64,000 nucleotides of DNA from assembly GCA_003168255.1 (NCBI GenBank), contig PMSU01000136.1:1-64000 (forward strand), given 5' to 3'. Origin of the DNA: Actinomycetota bacterium. GTDB taxonomy: Bacteria > Actinomycetota > Actinomycetes > Streptosporangiales > Streptosporangiaceae. Shown piece by piece: positions 1 to 9,555 of this stretch (positions within the stretch are counted from its first letter, which is position 1; the number at the start of each line of letters is the position of its first letter). Under the pieces are notes generated by a model. It did not search any database and was not told the origin of the DNA. It saw nothing but the letters and a program-made list of their open reading frames with translations. The position numbers and the translations under genes were made by a program.

Positions 1-80
1 CGTTCCCGCCCGGGAAGGGCGGCCCCCCTCCGTCCCCCGCCGCTGCGGGCGCGAGAACGCTTCGCGTCAGGGTAGGGACC

Positions 81-755
81 GTGACGACCGGGGTCAAGGG
101 CGGATATCTTCATGACGTGCCAGCTAGCAATGCGCCACGTGACCTCCGGGCTTCCGATGCCGACAGGGAGCGGGTGGTGTCGCTGCTTGCCGAGGCGGTG
201 GGCGATGGCCGGCTGACCCCCGACGAGCATGCGCAGCGGCTCGAGCAGGCGAGTTCGGCCCGCACCCTGGGAGAGCTGGCCGGGCTGACCACTGACCTGG
301 CAACGTCGCAGGAGCAGCCACTTCGCCTGGACGGAGGGCGGCCGCTCGCCGCGGTCTTTGGCAGCCAGCGGCGCGACGGGCGCTGGGTGGTGCCAGAGCG
401 GTTCGCGGTGGCCGCGGTGTTTGGCGAGGCGGTGCTCGACTTCAGGGCGGCACTGCTACAGAGCTCGCGGGTCACGATCTACGCCACTGTGATCGCCGGC
501 CGGCTGGAGCTCCTCGTTCCCGACGGAATCGCGGTGGAAGTCACCGGGACGTCTTTCGCGGGCCGGTATCGCGGTGCCGTGTTGCGCCCGCAGCCCGAAG
601 GGGCCGCCCCCCTCACCCGGACCGGGACCGCCGGCCCCGGGCAGCCAGACATGCCGGTGATCGAGATCCGCGGGCTCATCCTCGGCGGCCGGGTGCAGGT
701 GGTCAGGCCGCGCCAGGCCCGGTTCCTGGGGATCTTTCCCCGTCGCAGTCGTTAG
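81..755 (+). CDS. DUF1707 domain protein with LiaF-like C-terminal region
   Basis: 224 aa from a GTG start. Residues about 20-75 carry the DUF1707 pattern (LRASDADRERVVSLLAEAVG, DGRLTPDEHAQRL, ARTLGEL), a short actinobacterial domain often joined to membrane or cell-wall stress segments. Residues about 90-215 resemble the beta-rich DUF2154/LiaF-like cell-wall-response region (AVFGSQRRDGRWVVPERFAVAAVFG, repeated short hydrophobic strands). No membrane helix or signal peptide is visible. It is the first gene in the window, so its upstream context is unknown; it converges on glpX across a strong hairpin. The molecular function of the family is not established. Confidence 0.8.
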   Translation: MTTGVKGGYLHDVPASNAPRDLRASDADRERVVSLLAEAVGDGRLTPDEHAQRLEQASSARTLGELAGLTTDLATSQEQPLRLDGGRPLAAVFGSQRRDGRWVVPERFAVAAVFGEAVLDFRAALLQSSRVTIYATVIAGRLELLVPDGIAVEVTGTSFAGRYRGAVLRPQPEGAAPLTRTGTAGPGQPDMPVIEIRGLILGGRVQVVRPRQARFLGIFPRRSR

Positions 756-757
756 GA

Positions 758-795
758 GGAAGGATCCTGGTCGCTAGCGCGACCAGGATCCTTCC
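758..795. terminator. Bidirectional terminator hairpin
   Basis: A perfect 17-bp inverted repeat (GGAAGGATCCTGGTCGC and its complement) with a 4-nt loop starts three bases after the stop of the DUF1707 gene and lies 56 bp from the glpX stop. Its position between convergent genes and the very stable GC stem fit a shared terminator. There is no clear U-tract, as is common in actinobacteria. Confidence 0.8.
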
Positions 796-850
796 CCTTG
801 TCGTCCCGCGCTCCCGGCGCGGCGTCCCGGAACCGGGCCGGTGACCCGGA

Positions 851-1942
851 TCAGCTCGCCGAGTCGAAGTTGACTGAGCTATAGGCCCGGAGCTTCCAGA
901 GCTGGTGCTCGCTGGTGATGCTGCGGATGGTGCCGGAGCGTGACCGCATGACGAGCGAGTGCGTGGTGGCGCCGCCGGCCCGGTAGCGGACGCCGGCCAT
1001 CAGTTCGCCGTCCGTGATGCCGGTCGCGGCGAAGAACACGTCATCCGATGCCACCAGATCGTCGGTGGTGAGCACGCGATCGAGGTCAAGCCCTGCGTCC
1101 AGGGCGCGGTGCCGCTCCGCGTTGTCGCGCGGGGAGAGGATACCCAGGATGGTGCCGCCCAGGCACTTGATGGCGCAGGCCGCGATGATCCCCTCTGGCG
1201 TGCCGCCGATGCCGAGCAGCAGGTCCACTCCGGTGCCGTCGCGTGCGGCCATGATGGCGCCCGCCACGTCGCCGTCCGTGATCAGCTTGATCCGCGCGCC
1301 CGTCGCGCGCGTCTCGGTGATCAGGTCCGAATGCCGCGGCCGGTCAAGGATCACCACGGTGACGTCCTGCCGGGCGCAGCCCTTGGCCTTGGCCACGGCC
1401 GCGACGTTGTCGGCGACGGGTGCCTCGATGTCCACCGTGTCCGCCGCCGCGGGGCCGGTGACCAGCTTGGACATGTAGAACACCGCCGACGGGTCGTACA
1501 TCGAGCCGCGGGCGGCTACGGCGAGCACGGAGATCGCGTTGGACATGCCGTTGGCGGCGAGCCGGGTGCCGTCGATCGGGTCCACCGCCACGTCGCACGC
1601 GGGCCCGGTGCCATCGCCCACCTGCTCGCCGTTGTACAGCATCGGCGCCTTGTCCTTCTCACCCTCGCCGATGACCACGACCCCGTTCATCGACACCGTG
1701 TTGATCAGCAGGCGCATCGCGTGCACCGCGGCGCCGTCCGCGCCGTTTTTGTCACCCCGCCCTACCCAGCGGGCGGCGGCCATCGCGCCCGCCTCGGTGA
1801 CCCTGGCGAGTTCCAGCGCCAGGTTCCTGTCCGGTGCGTGCCTGCCAGGTTCGGGTGGCGCTACCTGGTCCTGGTCGGCTGCGGCGGGCTGACCGGCTAG
1901 CCCGGAGGCTGGGGCTACGGTCACGATCTCGTCCTCGGCCAT
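851..1942 (-). CDS. glpX: Class II fructose-1,6-bisphosphatase
   Basis: 363 aa. Hydrolyses fructose 1,6-bisphosphate to fructose 6-phosphate in gluconeogenesis; GlpX is the usual actinobacterial FBPase. Family signatures seen are [15 protein letters not shown], the metal/phosphate motif [32 protein letters not shown] and a C-terminal [18 protein letters not shown]. The ATG at 1942 (MAEDEIV) is preferred because AGGAAGG lies 9 nt upstream; the open frame extends 15 codons further without support. A proline/alanine-rich extension of about 30 residues precedes the conserved core. Divergent from the TetR gene at 2071. In other actinobacteria glpX lies near xseB/xseA/ispH, and those genes follow later in this window. 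Confidence 0.95.
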   Translation of the reverse strand: MAEDEIVTVAPASGLAGQPAAADQDQVAPPEPGRHAPDRNLALELARVTEAGAMAAARWVGRGDKNGADGAAVHAMRLLINTVSMNGVVVIGEGEKDKAPMLYNGEQVGDGTGPACDVAVDPIDGTRLAANGMSNAISVLAVAARGSMYDPSAVFYMSKLVTGPAAADTVDIEAPVADNVAAVAKAKGCARQDVTVVILDRPRHSDLITETRATGARIKLITDGDVAGAIMAARDGTGVDLLLGIGGTPEGIIAACAIKCLGGTILGILSPRDNAERHRALDAGLDLDRVLTTDDLVASDDVFFAATGITDGELMAGVRYRAGGATTHSLVMRSRSGTIRSITSEHQLWKLRAYSSVNFDSAS

Positions 1943-2070
1943 GCGGGCGCGCCTTCCTGATCGATGGTAATGCGATCCTATGTACATCTCGGCCGGGCGT
2001 AGCCTGTCCCCTGAGGCGGCCCGATGATTGGCAGGCCAGGCGGAGGGGCACGGATGGCGTGGTCAGGGGC

Positions 2071-2757
2071 ATGACGACAGAACGTCCGCAGTCGGCCGCC
2101 GGTGCGGCCGGGCCCGAGGCGGCTACCGGGGCACCTGCGGCTATCAGGGTGCCCGACGGCGCGGCGGCCAGCAGGGTGTCTGAGCGCGGGGCGGCAACCA
2201 GGTCGGGCCTGCTGGCGGCGGCACGCGAGGTCTTCACGTCCACTGGTTACGCGCAGGCGGGAGTGACCGACATCGTCGCCAAGGCGGGTGCCAGCGTGGG
2301 CAGCCTCTACCACCACTTCGCCGGCAAGGCCGATCTGTACCTGACCCTGTTCGAGGAGTTCCACGAGGACCAGGCCGAGCGGGCGCGGACCGCGGTCCGG
2401 AGCGCCCGCAATGCGGGCGTGACCGATCGCAAGCTGCTCTTCCTCTCCGGCGCCGGGTCCTATCTGGACGGCTGCTTCGAGCAGCGCGAGCTGGCCAGGC
2501 TGTTCGTGTCCGGGGACGCGCCGCCCGGTTTCGACGTGGTCATGCGGCGGCGGCTCCGCGAGTGGGCCGACCGGAACGCGGAATTCTTCGCCAAGAGCGC
2601 GGAACCGGTCAACGAGGCCGTCGCCGTGGTGCTGACCGGCGCCCTGATGCTCACTGTCGCTGAGGTATCGCTCTGTGAGGACCCGCGCCGGGCGCGGCGG
2701 CTCGCGGACAGCGTGCTCGAGATCATGTCGCGGATCGACGGCTACGCGGGACGCTGA
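2071..2757 (+). CDS. TetR/AcrR-family transcriptional regulator
   Basis: 228 aa. The N-terminal HTH runs from about residue 45 to 90: LLAAAREVFTSTGYAQAGVTDIV, then KAGASVGSLYHHFAGKADLY, the classic TetR recognition helix. The C-terminal ligand domain (residues 100-225) is not specific enough to predict an effector. The ATG at 2071 is chosen because the preceding open frame runs through the glpX promoter and has no family similarity. Divergent from glpX with a 128-bp spacer, so it may control itself or glpX, but no clear palindrome was seen there. Confidence 0.9.
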   Translation: MTTERPQSAAGAAGPEAATGAPAAIRVPDGAAASRVSERGAATRSGLLAAAREVFTSTGYAQAGVTDIVAKAGASVGSLYHHFAGKADLYLTLFEEFHEDQAERARTAVRSARNAGVTDRKLLFLSGAGSYLDGCFEQRELARLFVSGDAPPGFDVVMRRRLREWADRNAEFFAKSAEPVNEAVAVVLTGALMLTVAEVSLCEDPRRARRLADSVLEIMSRIDGYAGR

Positions 2758-2858
2758 CGCCGTTCGTGCGGGAGGGCCGCGCGGGTCGCCCGGCCCCGCC
2801 GCGGAGCGGGCAGGAGGCCCGGGCCTGGAGACGCCGGGTGAAGGATTGGAGTGAGCGG

Positions 2859-3551
2859 CTACGACGAGCTGCCGGATCCCGGCTGAACGACGCTAACGGT
2901 CAGGATCTGGACAGCCTTCGAGCAGGTGGGCGACGTGTAGTGAACGTAGAGCGGCACCGTCTGGTTCGGCGGGAAGATCTGTAGCCAGGTCGCCGTCGCG
3001 CGGCCGCACTGGGCGGCGGAGAAGTTGCCTGCGTCCACGATCTGAAGCAGCGCATTGGCGACCCCTCCCGGCTTGAGGGTGACCAGCTCCCGCGGTGGGC
3101 TCTTGCTCTCCGCAGCGGCGAGGCCGACCTGGGTGACGGGCGTCCCGTTGGCGAAGGAGACGCCGGGGTAGCCGTAGAGGGTGCACGCGTAATTGTTGAG
3201 GTTCGTGAAGTCGATCACGATGTAGGTGCTGCCCGTGGTCCCCTGCGCGACTCCCATGTCCGCCCGCAGGTATCGGGACAGGCAGCCAGCGGTACCGGCT
3301 GACGTGCCCGCGGTGCCGCCGGAACCGGTACTCGGCGCGGGCGTTGTCGTTCCGGCGGGCGAGCTAGCCGCGGCCGCGGTGCTGTTTCCCGGCGTGGCGG
3401 TCTTGCCTGGCGTGGCGGTCTTGCCTGGCGTGGCGGTCTTGCCTGGCGCCGCGGCTGGGCTGGACGAGCCGCAGGCCGTAACGAGTCCGACGATGCAGGT
3501 GAGCGCCGCTCCGGCGATCGTTCGCCGGGCTATGTGCAGCGATGAAGCCAT
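2859..3551 (-). CDS. Secreted lipoprotein, DUF4232
   Basis: 230 aa. A signal peptide ends in the lipobox LVTAC (Cys at residue 27), so the protein should be lipidated and sit on the outer face of the membrane. Residues 35-85 are a low-complexity linker with three exact copies of GKTATP, an 18-bp tandem repeat near 3391-3450. Residues about 88-230 match the DUF4232 pattern (CLSRYLRADMG, YIVIDFTNLNNYACTLYGYPGVSF, LVTLKPGGVANALLQI), a beta-sandwich family of unknown role. Four or more cysteines could form disulfides. Neighbours give no functional hint. Confidence 0.88.
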   Translation of the reverse strand: MASSLHIARRTIAGAALTCIVGLVTACGSSSPAAAPGKTATPGKTATPGKTATPGNSTAAAASSPAGTTTPAPSTGSGGTAGTSAGTAGCLSRYLRADMGVAQGTTGSTYIVIDFTNLNNYACTLYGYPGVSFANGTPVTQVGLAAAESKSPPRELVTLKPGGVANALLQIVDAGNFSAAQCGRATATWLQIFPPNQTVPLYVHYTSPTCSKAVQILTVSVVQPGSGSSS

Positions 3552-3633
3552 CGCGGGCGTCCTCTCTCAGCGCGGCTCCGCGAGCCGTCGACAGGTATGA
3601 CGCCAGCTGTGCCCCCGTGGTTGGCTCCGGTCC

Positions 3634-3649
3634 GTGACGAGATCGTCAC
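3634..3649. promoter_or_regulatory. Short palindrome upstream of the DUF4232 gene
   Basis: GTGACG and CGTCAC arms with a 4-nt centre lie 83 bp upstream of the lipoprotein start and downstream of the 3711-4019 gene stop. It could be a regulator site or a weak terminator stem. Only the symmetry supports it. Confidence 0.25.
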
Positions 3650-3710
3650 CGTTATCCAAGTATCCAAGCCGCTGCGATCAATCCGTCCAGAAAATAGCCG
3701 GGCTGGCGCG

Positions 3711-4019
3711 CTAGCGGGCGTCCAGCCGGGCGAACCCGTCGAGGACCGAGACGGCGTCCTCGGGCACGGACACGTGAAGGACGATGGCGTCAGCGTCGAT
3801 CCTGATCACGAACCGGAAGAACGGGCAGCACGCCTTCTCCCGCTGCGCCAGCTGAACGAGCGCTGCCAGCTGGGTGAGGTCATCGTTCAGGCGGAACGAA
3901 AGCTCGGTAGGCGAGAGGCGATCGGTCCGGGCGACGGACGCCTCGAGCAGGTCGCGCCACTCATCCAGCTGGGACCTGGCAGCTACGGCGCTGAGGCTGC
4001 AGGCGATCGGAATCTCCAT
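3711..4019 (-). CDS. Small conserved protein with EKACCPFF motif
   Basis: 102 aa from the ATG at 4019 (MEIPIACSLS); the open frame extends 20 codons upstream without support. The central pattern is LSPTELSFRLNDDLTQLAALVQLAQREKACCPFFRFVIRID. The adjacent cysteines inside a CCPF context recur in small actinobacterial proteins sometimes encoded near MerR-type metal regulators, suggesting metal or thiol chemistry, but this is inference and no function is established. No signal or membrane segment. It lies just upstream of the ileS leader on the opposite strand. Confidence 0.7.
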   Translation of the reverse strand: MEIPIACSLSAVAARSQLDEWRDLLEASVARTDRLSPTELSFRLNDDLTQLAALVQLAQREKACCPFFRFVIRIDADAIVLHVSVPEDAVSVLDGFARLDAR

Positions 4020-4120
4020 GGTTGCCAGCGTAGTCCCGCCGCTCGCGGGGCCGGCGACGGTCGCGCCAGCAGTACGCATTGACCGGTGCCGTTCCTGACG
4101 ACTATTACTACGCGGTTACC

Positions 4121-4424
4121 TACAATTCCAGCGTGCCGCATGATCAGCTGGAACCAGCCAGGCCCCACTTCCAGAGGGTAAACTGGCGGCAGTACGGCGT
4201 TGATCCGGCTATCACCGGTGAGCCTCCGGAAGAACGGGTGCCCGGCACCTCAGTAGAACCGGACGGGTAGGCCCGTCACAGCCTTCGAACGAGCGGTCGC
4301 GACGTCGTCCGGTTCCTTCCGGACGGCTGCGACAAGCGAGGTGGTACCGCGGTGCCGCCCGGGTCCAGGCCGGGCGATGTCGTCCTCGTGAGAAGTAACG
4401 AGGACTGACTGCGAAGGATCACCG
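4121..4424 (+). promoter_or_regulatory. ileS T-box leader (translational type) with -10 element
   Basis: A TACAAT -10 box at 4121-4126 would start a leader of about 290 nt. An ATC isoleucine specifier is at 4211-4213, in the context GGCTATCACCGGTGAGCC typical of actinobacterial ileS leaders. The conserved T-box is at 4336-4352 (GCGAGGTGGTACCGCGG); its TGGT can pair with the ACCA end of uncharged tRNA-Ile. A GTCCGG-TTCCTT-CCGGAC hairpin (4307-4324) presents an anti-SD-like loop, and a second hairpin (4382-4405) precedes the SD GAAGGA at 4413. There is no intrinsic terminator before the ATG, so control is probably at translation initiation. The exact 5' end is inferred. Confidence 0.85.
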
Positions 4425-7400
4425 ATGCTCTACCCCAAGGTCTCAGCCGACCCGAACGCCGCGGGCGTACCCGCCAGCCCGCGCTTCCCGCAGATCGAGG
4501 AGCAGGTGCTGGCGTACTGGGCGGCCGATGACACGTTCCGTGCGTCGGTTCGCAACCGCCCGGCCGGACAGAACGGCACGAACGAGTTCGTGTTCTACGA
4601 CGGCCCGCCGTTCGCGAATGGCCTGCCGCACTACGGCCATCTGCTCACCGGCTACGTCAAGGACCTGATCCCGCGGTATCAGACCATGCGCGGCAAGCGG
4701 GTCGAGCGCCGGTTTGGCTGGGACACCCACGGGCTGCCCGCCGAGCTTGAGGCGATGAGCCAGCTCGGCATCAAGACCAAGGAGGAGATCGAAGAACTCG
4801 GCATCGCCAAGTTCAACGAGGCATGCCGGGATTCGGTGCTGCGCTACAGCAAGGAGTGGCGGGACTACGTCACCCGCCAGGCCCGCTGGGTCGATTTCGA
4901 GCACGACTACAAGACGCTCGACCTGACCTACATGGAAAGCGTCATGTGGGCGTTCAGCCAGCTCTACGACAAGGGGCTGGCCTACGAGGGCTTCCGCTGC
5001 CTGCCGTACTGCTGGAACGACGAGACCCCGTTGTCGGCGCACGAACTGCGGATGGACGACGACGTCTACCAGATGCGGCAGGACCCGGCCGTCACGGTCG
5101 GATACCGGCTCGAGACGGGCGAGCTCGCGCTGATCTGGACCACCACGCCGTGGACCCTGCCAGCCAACCTGGCGATGGCGGTGCACCAGGACGTCGACTA
5201 CGTCGTGGTGCAGTCCGACGTCAGCGGCCGGGCCGAGCGGTACCTGCTAGCGCAGGCCCGGCTGCCCGCCTACGCGCGCGAGCTGGGCGAGGATGCCGAA
5301 TCGAGAGTCGTCCGCCGCTGTAAGGGCGCTGAGCTGCTCGGACTGCGTTACACCCCGCCGTTCAGCTACTTCCTCGGTCATCCTAAGTCGCACGTGGTGC
5401 TGCATGCCGATTACGTCACCACCTCGGACGGTACCGGTGTGGTGCACATCGCGCCCGCGTTCGGCGAAGAGGACAAGCTGCTCACCGATCAGTACGGAAT
5501 CGTGCCGGTCGTGCCGGTCGGTCCGGACGGCAAGTTCATCGCGCCGGTCAACGACTACGCCGGAATGCATGTCTTCGATGCCAACCACGTGATCATGGAC
5601 GACCTGAAGAGGCGCACCCAGCTCGACGCCGACGGCTCGGACATGCCGGTCGGCGCGACCACCGAGGGAACCGTGCTGCTGCGGCGCGAGACTTACGATC
5701 ACTCCTACCCGCACTGCTGGCGCTGCCGCAAACCGCTGATCTACATGGCGGTCTCGTCGTGGTTCGTGTCGACCACGGCTCTGCGGGATCGGATGCTCGA
5801 GCTGAACGAGCAGATCACCTGGGTGCCCGAGCACGTCAAGCACGGCCAGTTCGGCAAGTGGCTGGAGAACACCCGCGACTGGTCGATCAGCCGCAACCGA
5901 TTCTGGGGCAGCCCCATCCCGGTGTGGAAGTCGGACAACCCCGCGTTTCCGCGGGTGGACGTGTACGGCTCGCTGGCGCGATTGCGGGCGGACTTCGGCG
6001 TCGAGGTGAGTAACCTGCACCGTCCGGCCATCGACGAGCTGACCAGGCCCAACCCGGACGACCCATCCGGCAGGTCCACCATGCGACGGGTCACTGACGT
6101 GATCGACTGCTGGTTCGAGTCGGGCTCGATGTCGTTCGCGCAGGTGCACTACCCATTCGAGAACGCCGGCTGGTTCGAAGACCATTTTCCCGGCGACTTC
6201 ATCGTCGAGTACATCGGGCAGACCCGCGGCTGGTTCTACACCATGCACGTGCTGGCATCGGCCTTGTTTGGCCGGCCTGCGTTCGAGACCTGTGTAAGCC
6301 ACGGCATCGTGCTCGGCTCCGACGGGCAGAAGATGTCGAAATCGCTGCGCAACTACCCGGACGTGCGCGAGGTATTCGACCGCGACGGCGCGGACGCGAT
6401 GCGATGGTTCCTGATGTCCTCGCCCATCCTGCGCGGCGGCAACCTGATCGTCACCGAGCAGGGCATCCGGGAGGGCGTCCGGCAGGTGCTCATCCCGTTG
6501 TGGAACAGCTGGTACTTCTTCTCGCTGTACGCGAATGCGGCCGGCTACGAGGCGAAGCAGGGCGCGTCGTCTGCCGATCTGCTGGACCGGTACCTGCTGG
6601 CGAAGCTGCGCCAGTTCGCCGAAACGGTGCAGCGACAGCTGGACCACTACGAGATCGCGAACGCCTGTGACGTCACCCGCGCGTTTCTCGACGTGCTGAC
6701 CAACTGGTATATCCGCCGCTCGCGCGAGCGGTTCTGGGACACCTCCGGCGCCGATGCGTCGGTGGCCCGCCGTGCGTTCGACACGCTGTACACCGTGCTG
6801 GAGGTCAGCTGCCGGGTGATGGCGCCGCTCTTGCCGTTGACCACGGAGGAAATCTGGCGCGGCCTGACCGGCGATCGCTCGGTGCACCTGGCCGACTGGC
6901 CGGACGTCTCGCAATTGCCGTCGGATCCGGGTCTGGTGGCTGCGATGGACCGCACCCGCGAGGTGTGCTCGGCCGCGGCTTCGCTGCGCAAGGCGAACGG
7001 GCTGCGGGTGCGACTGCCCCTCCCGGAGCTGACCGTGGTGGCCTCGGATGCCGAATCGCTGGCCGACTTCACCGCGCTCATCGCCGACGAGGTGAACGTG
7101 CGCGAGGTGACATTGCTGGATGTCGCCGATGCCGCGGCGCAGCGGATCCATGTGTCGCGGCGGCTCACTGTGAACGCGCGAGCGGCAGGCCCGCGGCTCG
7201 GCGGACAGGTGCAGGCCGTGATCAGGTCAAGCAAGTCCGGCGACTGGTCGGTGAATTCGCTGGGCGCGACGACCTGCGGGGGCGTCGAACTTGAGCCCGG
7301 CGAGTTCACGGTCGAGACAGTGGTCGCCGACGGCGCGGGTGCGACCGTGACGCTGCCAGGCGGCGGTTTCATCCTGCTCGATACCTCGGTAACGCCGGAG

Positions 7401-7676
7401 CTCGCGGCCGAAGGTCTGGCCCGCGACGTGGTGCGGGCGGTGCAGCAGGCGCGGCGCGCCGCCGGCCTCGAGGTGTCCGACCGGATCAGCCTCACCGTCG
7501 CCGGTTCCCCGGCCGCGCGGGAGGCGATCCGCGCGCATCAGCAGCTGATCGCCAACGAGACGCTGGCGACGGCGATTGAGCTGGTCGAAGCGGCCGCGCT
7601 CGACGGTGACCAGCTGGCCGGCCAGCCGACCCCGGTAGGTGACGATCAGTTTGTCCGGATCCGGCTCAGGGCCTGA
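4425..7676 (+). CDS. ileS: Isoleucyl-tRNA synthetase
   Basis: 1083 aa cytoplasmic class I aminoacyl-tRNA synthetase that charges tRNA-Ile. The HIGH-equivalent is PHYGH (residues 68-72, after [10 protein letters not shown]). KMSKS lies near residue 635 ([17 protein letters not shown]). The CP1 editing domain falls roughly at residues 190-400 ([31 protein letters not shown]), followed by the anticodon-binding and C-terminal regions. The length of over 1050 residues and the motif style suggest the longer, eukaryote-like IleRS2 class rather than the roughly 940-residue E. coli class; IleRS2 enzymes are often less sensitive to mupirocin. The start is fixed by the T-box leader and the SD GAAGGA. 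Confidence 0.97.
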   Translation: MLYPKVSADPNAAGVPASPRFPQIEEQVLAYWAADDTFRASVRNRPAGQNGTNEFVFYDGPPFANGLPHYGHLLTGYVKDLIPRYQTMRGKRVERRFGWDTHGLPAELEAMSQLGIKTKEEIEELGIAKFNEACRDSVLRYSKEWRDYVTRQARWVDFEHDYKTLDLTYMESVMWAFSQLYDKGLAYEGFRCLPYCWNDETPLSAHELRMDDDVYQMRQDPAVTVGYRLETGELALIWTTTPWTLPANLAMAVHQDVDYVVVQSDVSGRAERYLLAQARLPAYARELGEDAESRVVRRCKGAELLGLRYTPPFSYFLGHPKSHVVLHADYVTTSDGTGVVHIAPAFGEEDKLLTDQYGIVPVVPVGPDGKFIAPVNDYAGMHVFDANHVIMDDLKRRTQLDADGSDMPVGATTEGTVLLRRETYDHSYPHCWRCRKPLIYMAVSSWFVSTTALRDRMLELNEQITWVPEHVKHGQFGKWLENTRDWSISRNRFWGSPIPVWKSDNPAFPRVDVYGSLARLRADFGVEVSNLHRPAIDELTRPNPDDPSGRSTMRRVTDVIDCWFESGSMSFAQVHYPFENAGWFEDHFPGDFIVEYIGQTRGWFYTMHVLASALFGRPAFETCVSHGIVLGSDGQKMSKSLRNYPDVREVFDRDGADAMRWFLMSSPILRGGNLIVTEQGIREGVRQVLIPLWNSWYFFSLYANAAGYEAKQGASSADLLDRYLLAKLRQFAETVQRQLDHYEIANACDVTRAFLDVLTNWYIRRSRERFWDTSGADASVARRAFDTLYTVLEVSCRVMAPLLPLTTEEIWRGLTGDRSVHLADWPDVSQLPSDPGLVAAMDRTREVCSAAASLRKANGLRVRLPLPELTVVASDAESLADFTALIADEVNVREVTLLDVADAAAQRIHVSRRLTVNARAAGPRLGGQVQAVIRSSKSGDWSVNSLGATTCGGVELEPGEFTVETVVADGAGATVTLPGGGFILLDTSVTPELAAEGLARDVVRAVQQARRAAGLEVSDRISLTVAGSPAAREAIRAHQQLIANETLATAIELVEAAALDGDQLAGQPTPVGDDQFVRIRLRA

Positions 7677-7734
7677 AACTCCTCTACATCTGTAGATCAA
7701 CCCCCATGATTCCGAACGGTGCCAGGCCGGCCCG

Positions 7735-7875
7735 ATGATCGAAGGCACCTGGCGGCGCGTCCTGATCACCAGCGCCGCTATCGAGACGCTCGCCAGCGGC
7801 GGCATGCGCGGGCTCACCCACCGGGCGGTCGATCAAGCCGCGGGCATACCGCCGGGCTCGACGTCGTGGGGGTAG
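7735..7875 (+). pseudogene. TetR-family regulator stub (5' fragment)
   Basis: A 46-codon frame that reads like the N-terminal HTH of a TetR regulator: an MIEGTWRRVL start, IETLASGGMRGLTHRAVD, then AAGIPPGSTSWG and a TAG stop. In intact relatives the GSTS motif is followed by an aromatic pair and the rest of the recognition helix; here the frame ends and nothing downstream continues the family in any frame. It occupies the gap between ileS and the protease gene. Probably a truncated remnant; a tiny expressed protein cannot be excluded. Confidence 0.55.
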
Positions 7876-7959
7876 CGGTAACGCGCGGCGGCGGGAGGCG
7901 GCCCGGCACCGCCGCGCCGCGACCGGACCGGTCGGACTCCGGGCATTTAGCCCGTTACG

Positions 7960-8081
7960 CGTGCAAAGATATTATTTTGATCAAATCCCTCTTACCAGTT
8001 CACAACATAATTTTACCGGTGCTACCGTCTCGCCTGACGGGGCGATCATGCCCGGCCATGAACGCGAGCCTGGGAGACAGC
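7960..8081 (+). promoter_or_regulatory. AT-rich upstream region of the secreted protease gene
   Basis: The stretch 7967-8025 is conspicuously AT-rich for this genome (runs such as AAAGATATTATTTTGATCAAAT and ACAACATAATTTTA), the likely promoter region of the protease gene. A GGGAG SD lies 5 nt before the chosen ATG at 8082. No exact -35/-10 pair is asserted. Confidence 0.4.
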
Positions 8082-9512
8082 ATGCATAGAAGGCACCTCA
8101 TGGCGGTTGCCGTCGCTGCGGCTACCGTTGCCGCAACCGGTGCCGCGGCCGGAGGGTCGCCGCTGGCCTTGTCCGGTCCGGCGGTGGCGAGACCGGCCAC
8201 GGGTTTGTCGGCGGTCGCGGTCCACCCCGGCGCGATCCGCATCAAGGGGGGTCCGATGTCGACGCCGCCGACGACTGCCGACTGTCGGGTGCAGCTCAAG
8301 ATCTCCTGTTACCAGCCAGGCCAGATCCAGCAGGCATACGGGCTGCCGACGCTGTATTCCCAGGGCACCGATGGCGCCGGGCAGACCATCGTCATCGTGG
8401 ATTCCTTCGGATCGCCGACAATCCGTCAGGACCTGCGCAGTTTCGATAAGGGATTCGGCCTGCCCAACCCGCCATCGCTGAAGATCATCCAGCCGGCCGG
8501 GAAGGTTCCGCCTTATAAGTCAACCGGCCTGCGCGAGAACTGGGCAGCCGAGACCTCGCTGGACGTCGAGTACTCGCACACGATCGCTCCGGACGCCAAC
8601 ATCCTGCTGGTCGAGACCCCGACCGCCGAGACGGAGGGCACCGGCGGCTTCGCGCAGATCGTCAAGGCGGAGGAGTACGTGGTCAAGCATCACCTCGGCG
8701 ACGTGATCAGCCAGAGCTTCGACGCCACCGAGCAGAGCTTCCCGAACGCGGAGTCGCTGCTGAGCCTGCGCACCCCCTACCTGGAGGCCGCCGCGGCCGG
8801 CATTACCGTTCTCGCCGCGTCCGGCGACGGCGGTGTCGCGAACGTCCGGCGCAATGGGTCGGTCTTCTTCCTGAACCAGACGGTCAACTGGCCGGCCAGT
8901 GACCCGCTGGTGACGAGCGTGGGCGGCACCCAGCTGCACCTGAACGCCGCCGGTGACCGGACGGCCCCCGACAGCGTGTGGAATGACACCTACAACAAGG
9001 CAGCCGAGGAACTGTTCACTGGGAGCGCCGGCCCGAATCCGCTGGCGGCCGGCGGCGGCAAGTCGGTCATCTTTGCCCGGCCTTCTTATCAGGATGGCGT
9101 GCAGGCAGTGGTGGGCAACCACCGTGGCGTTCCCGACATCTCGATGAGCGCCGCCTGCAATGGCGCCGTGATCGCCCATCTGGGCTTCGGCGGCCCCGTG
9201 GCCCCTGGCTACTACGTGATCTGCGGTACCAGCGAGGCATCGCCGCTGTTCGCCGGCATCGTCGCACTGGCCACCCAGGTGGCCGGCCATCCGCTCGGGC
9301 TGATCAACCCGGCGCTCTACACCATGTTGGCCAAGCAGGACCCGGGCATCGTGGACGTCACCTCGGGCAGCAACAAGGTCTCGTTCACCCAGGGCGGCAC
9401 GCTGACCACCCTGCCGGGATTCAAGGCCGGGACCGGCTATGACCTGGGCTCGGGTGTCGGCACCCTGTACGCGCCGGACTTCGTACCCGAGCTGGCGCAC
9501 CTGGCCGGGTGA
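8082..9512 (+). CDS. Secreted sedolisin-type (S53) serine protease
   Basis: 476 aa. The ATG at 8082 follows GGGAG with a 5-nt spacer and opens a signal peptide (MHRRHLMAVAVAAATVAATG). The catalytic set expected of S53 peptidases is visible: Glu and Asp in AAETSLDVEYS (E-x3-D), the oxyanion Asp in LAASGDGG, and the nucleophile Ser in GTSEASPLFAGI. Typical sedolisins carry a propeptide of roughly 190 residues; here only about 35-60 residues separate the signal from the catalytic domain, which starts near QQAYGLPTLYSQGTDGAGQTI. The enzyme may therefore fold without a classical propeptide or belong to a short-form subgroup. Expected to be extracellular. Monocistronic, convergent with xseB. Confidence 0.85.
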   Translation: MHRRHLMAVAVAAATVAATGAAAGGSPLALSGPAVARPATGLSAVAVHPGAIRIKGGPMSTPPTTADCRVQLKISCYQPGQIQQAYGLPTLYSQGTDGAGQTIVIVDSFGSPTIRQDLRSFDKGFGLPNPPSLKIIQPAGKVPPYKSTGLRENWAAETSLDVEYSHTIAPDANILLVETPTAETEGTGGFAQIVKAEEYVVKHHLGDVISQSFDATEQSFPNAESLLSLRTPYLEAAAAGITVLAASGDGGVANVRRNGSVFFLNQTVNWPASDPLVTSVGGTQLHLNAAGDRTAPDSVWNDTYNKAAEELFTGSAGPNPLAAGGGKSVIFARPSYQDGVQAVVGNHRGVPDISMSAACNGAVIAHLGFGGPVAPGYYVICGTSEASPLFAGIVALATQVAGHPLGLINPALYTMLAKQDPGIVDVTSGSNKVSFTQGGTLTTLPGFKAGTGYDLGSGVGTLYAPDFVPELAHLAG

Positions 9513-9555
9513 TAGCAGGCTTACCGCCAGCCACTTACCCGCAGCCCCCCGCGTG

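Noticed and set aside
2766-2984. 72-codon frame after the TetR gene
   Set aside because: Lies mostly over the end of the DUF4232 gene and is Arg/Gly-rich; no SD.
4079-4270. 63-codon frame upstream of ileS
   Set aside because: Falls within the ileS promoter and T-box leader; the leader explains the sequence.
5247-7151. Long open frame of 634 codons antisense to ileS
   Set aside because: Arg/His/Val-rich codon shadow of ileS in a high-GC genome; no SD and no family signature.
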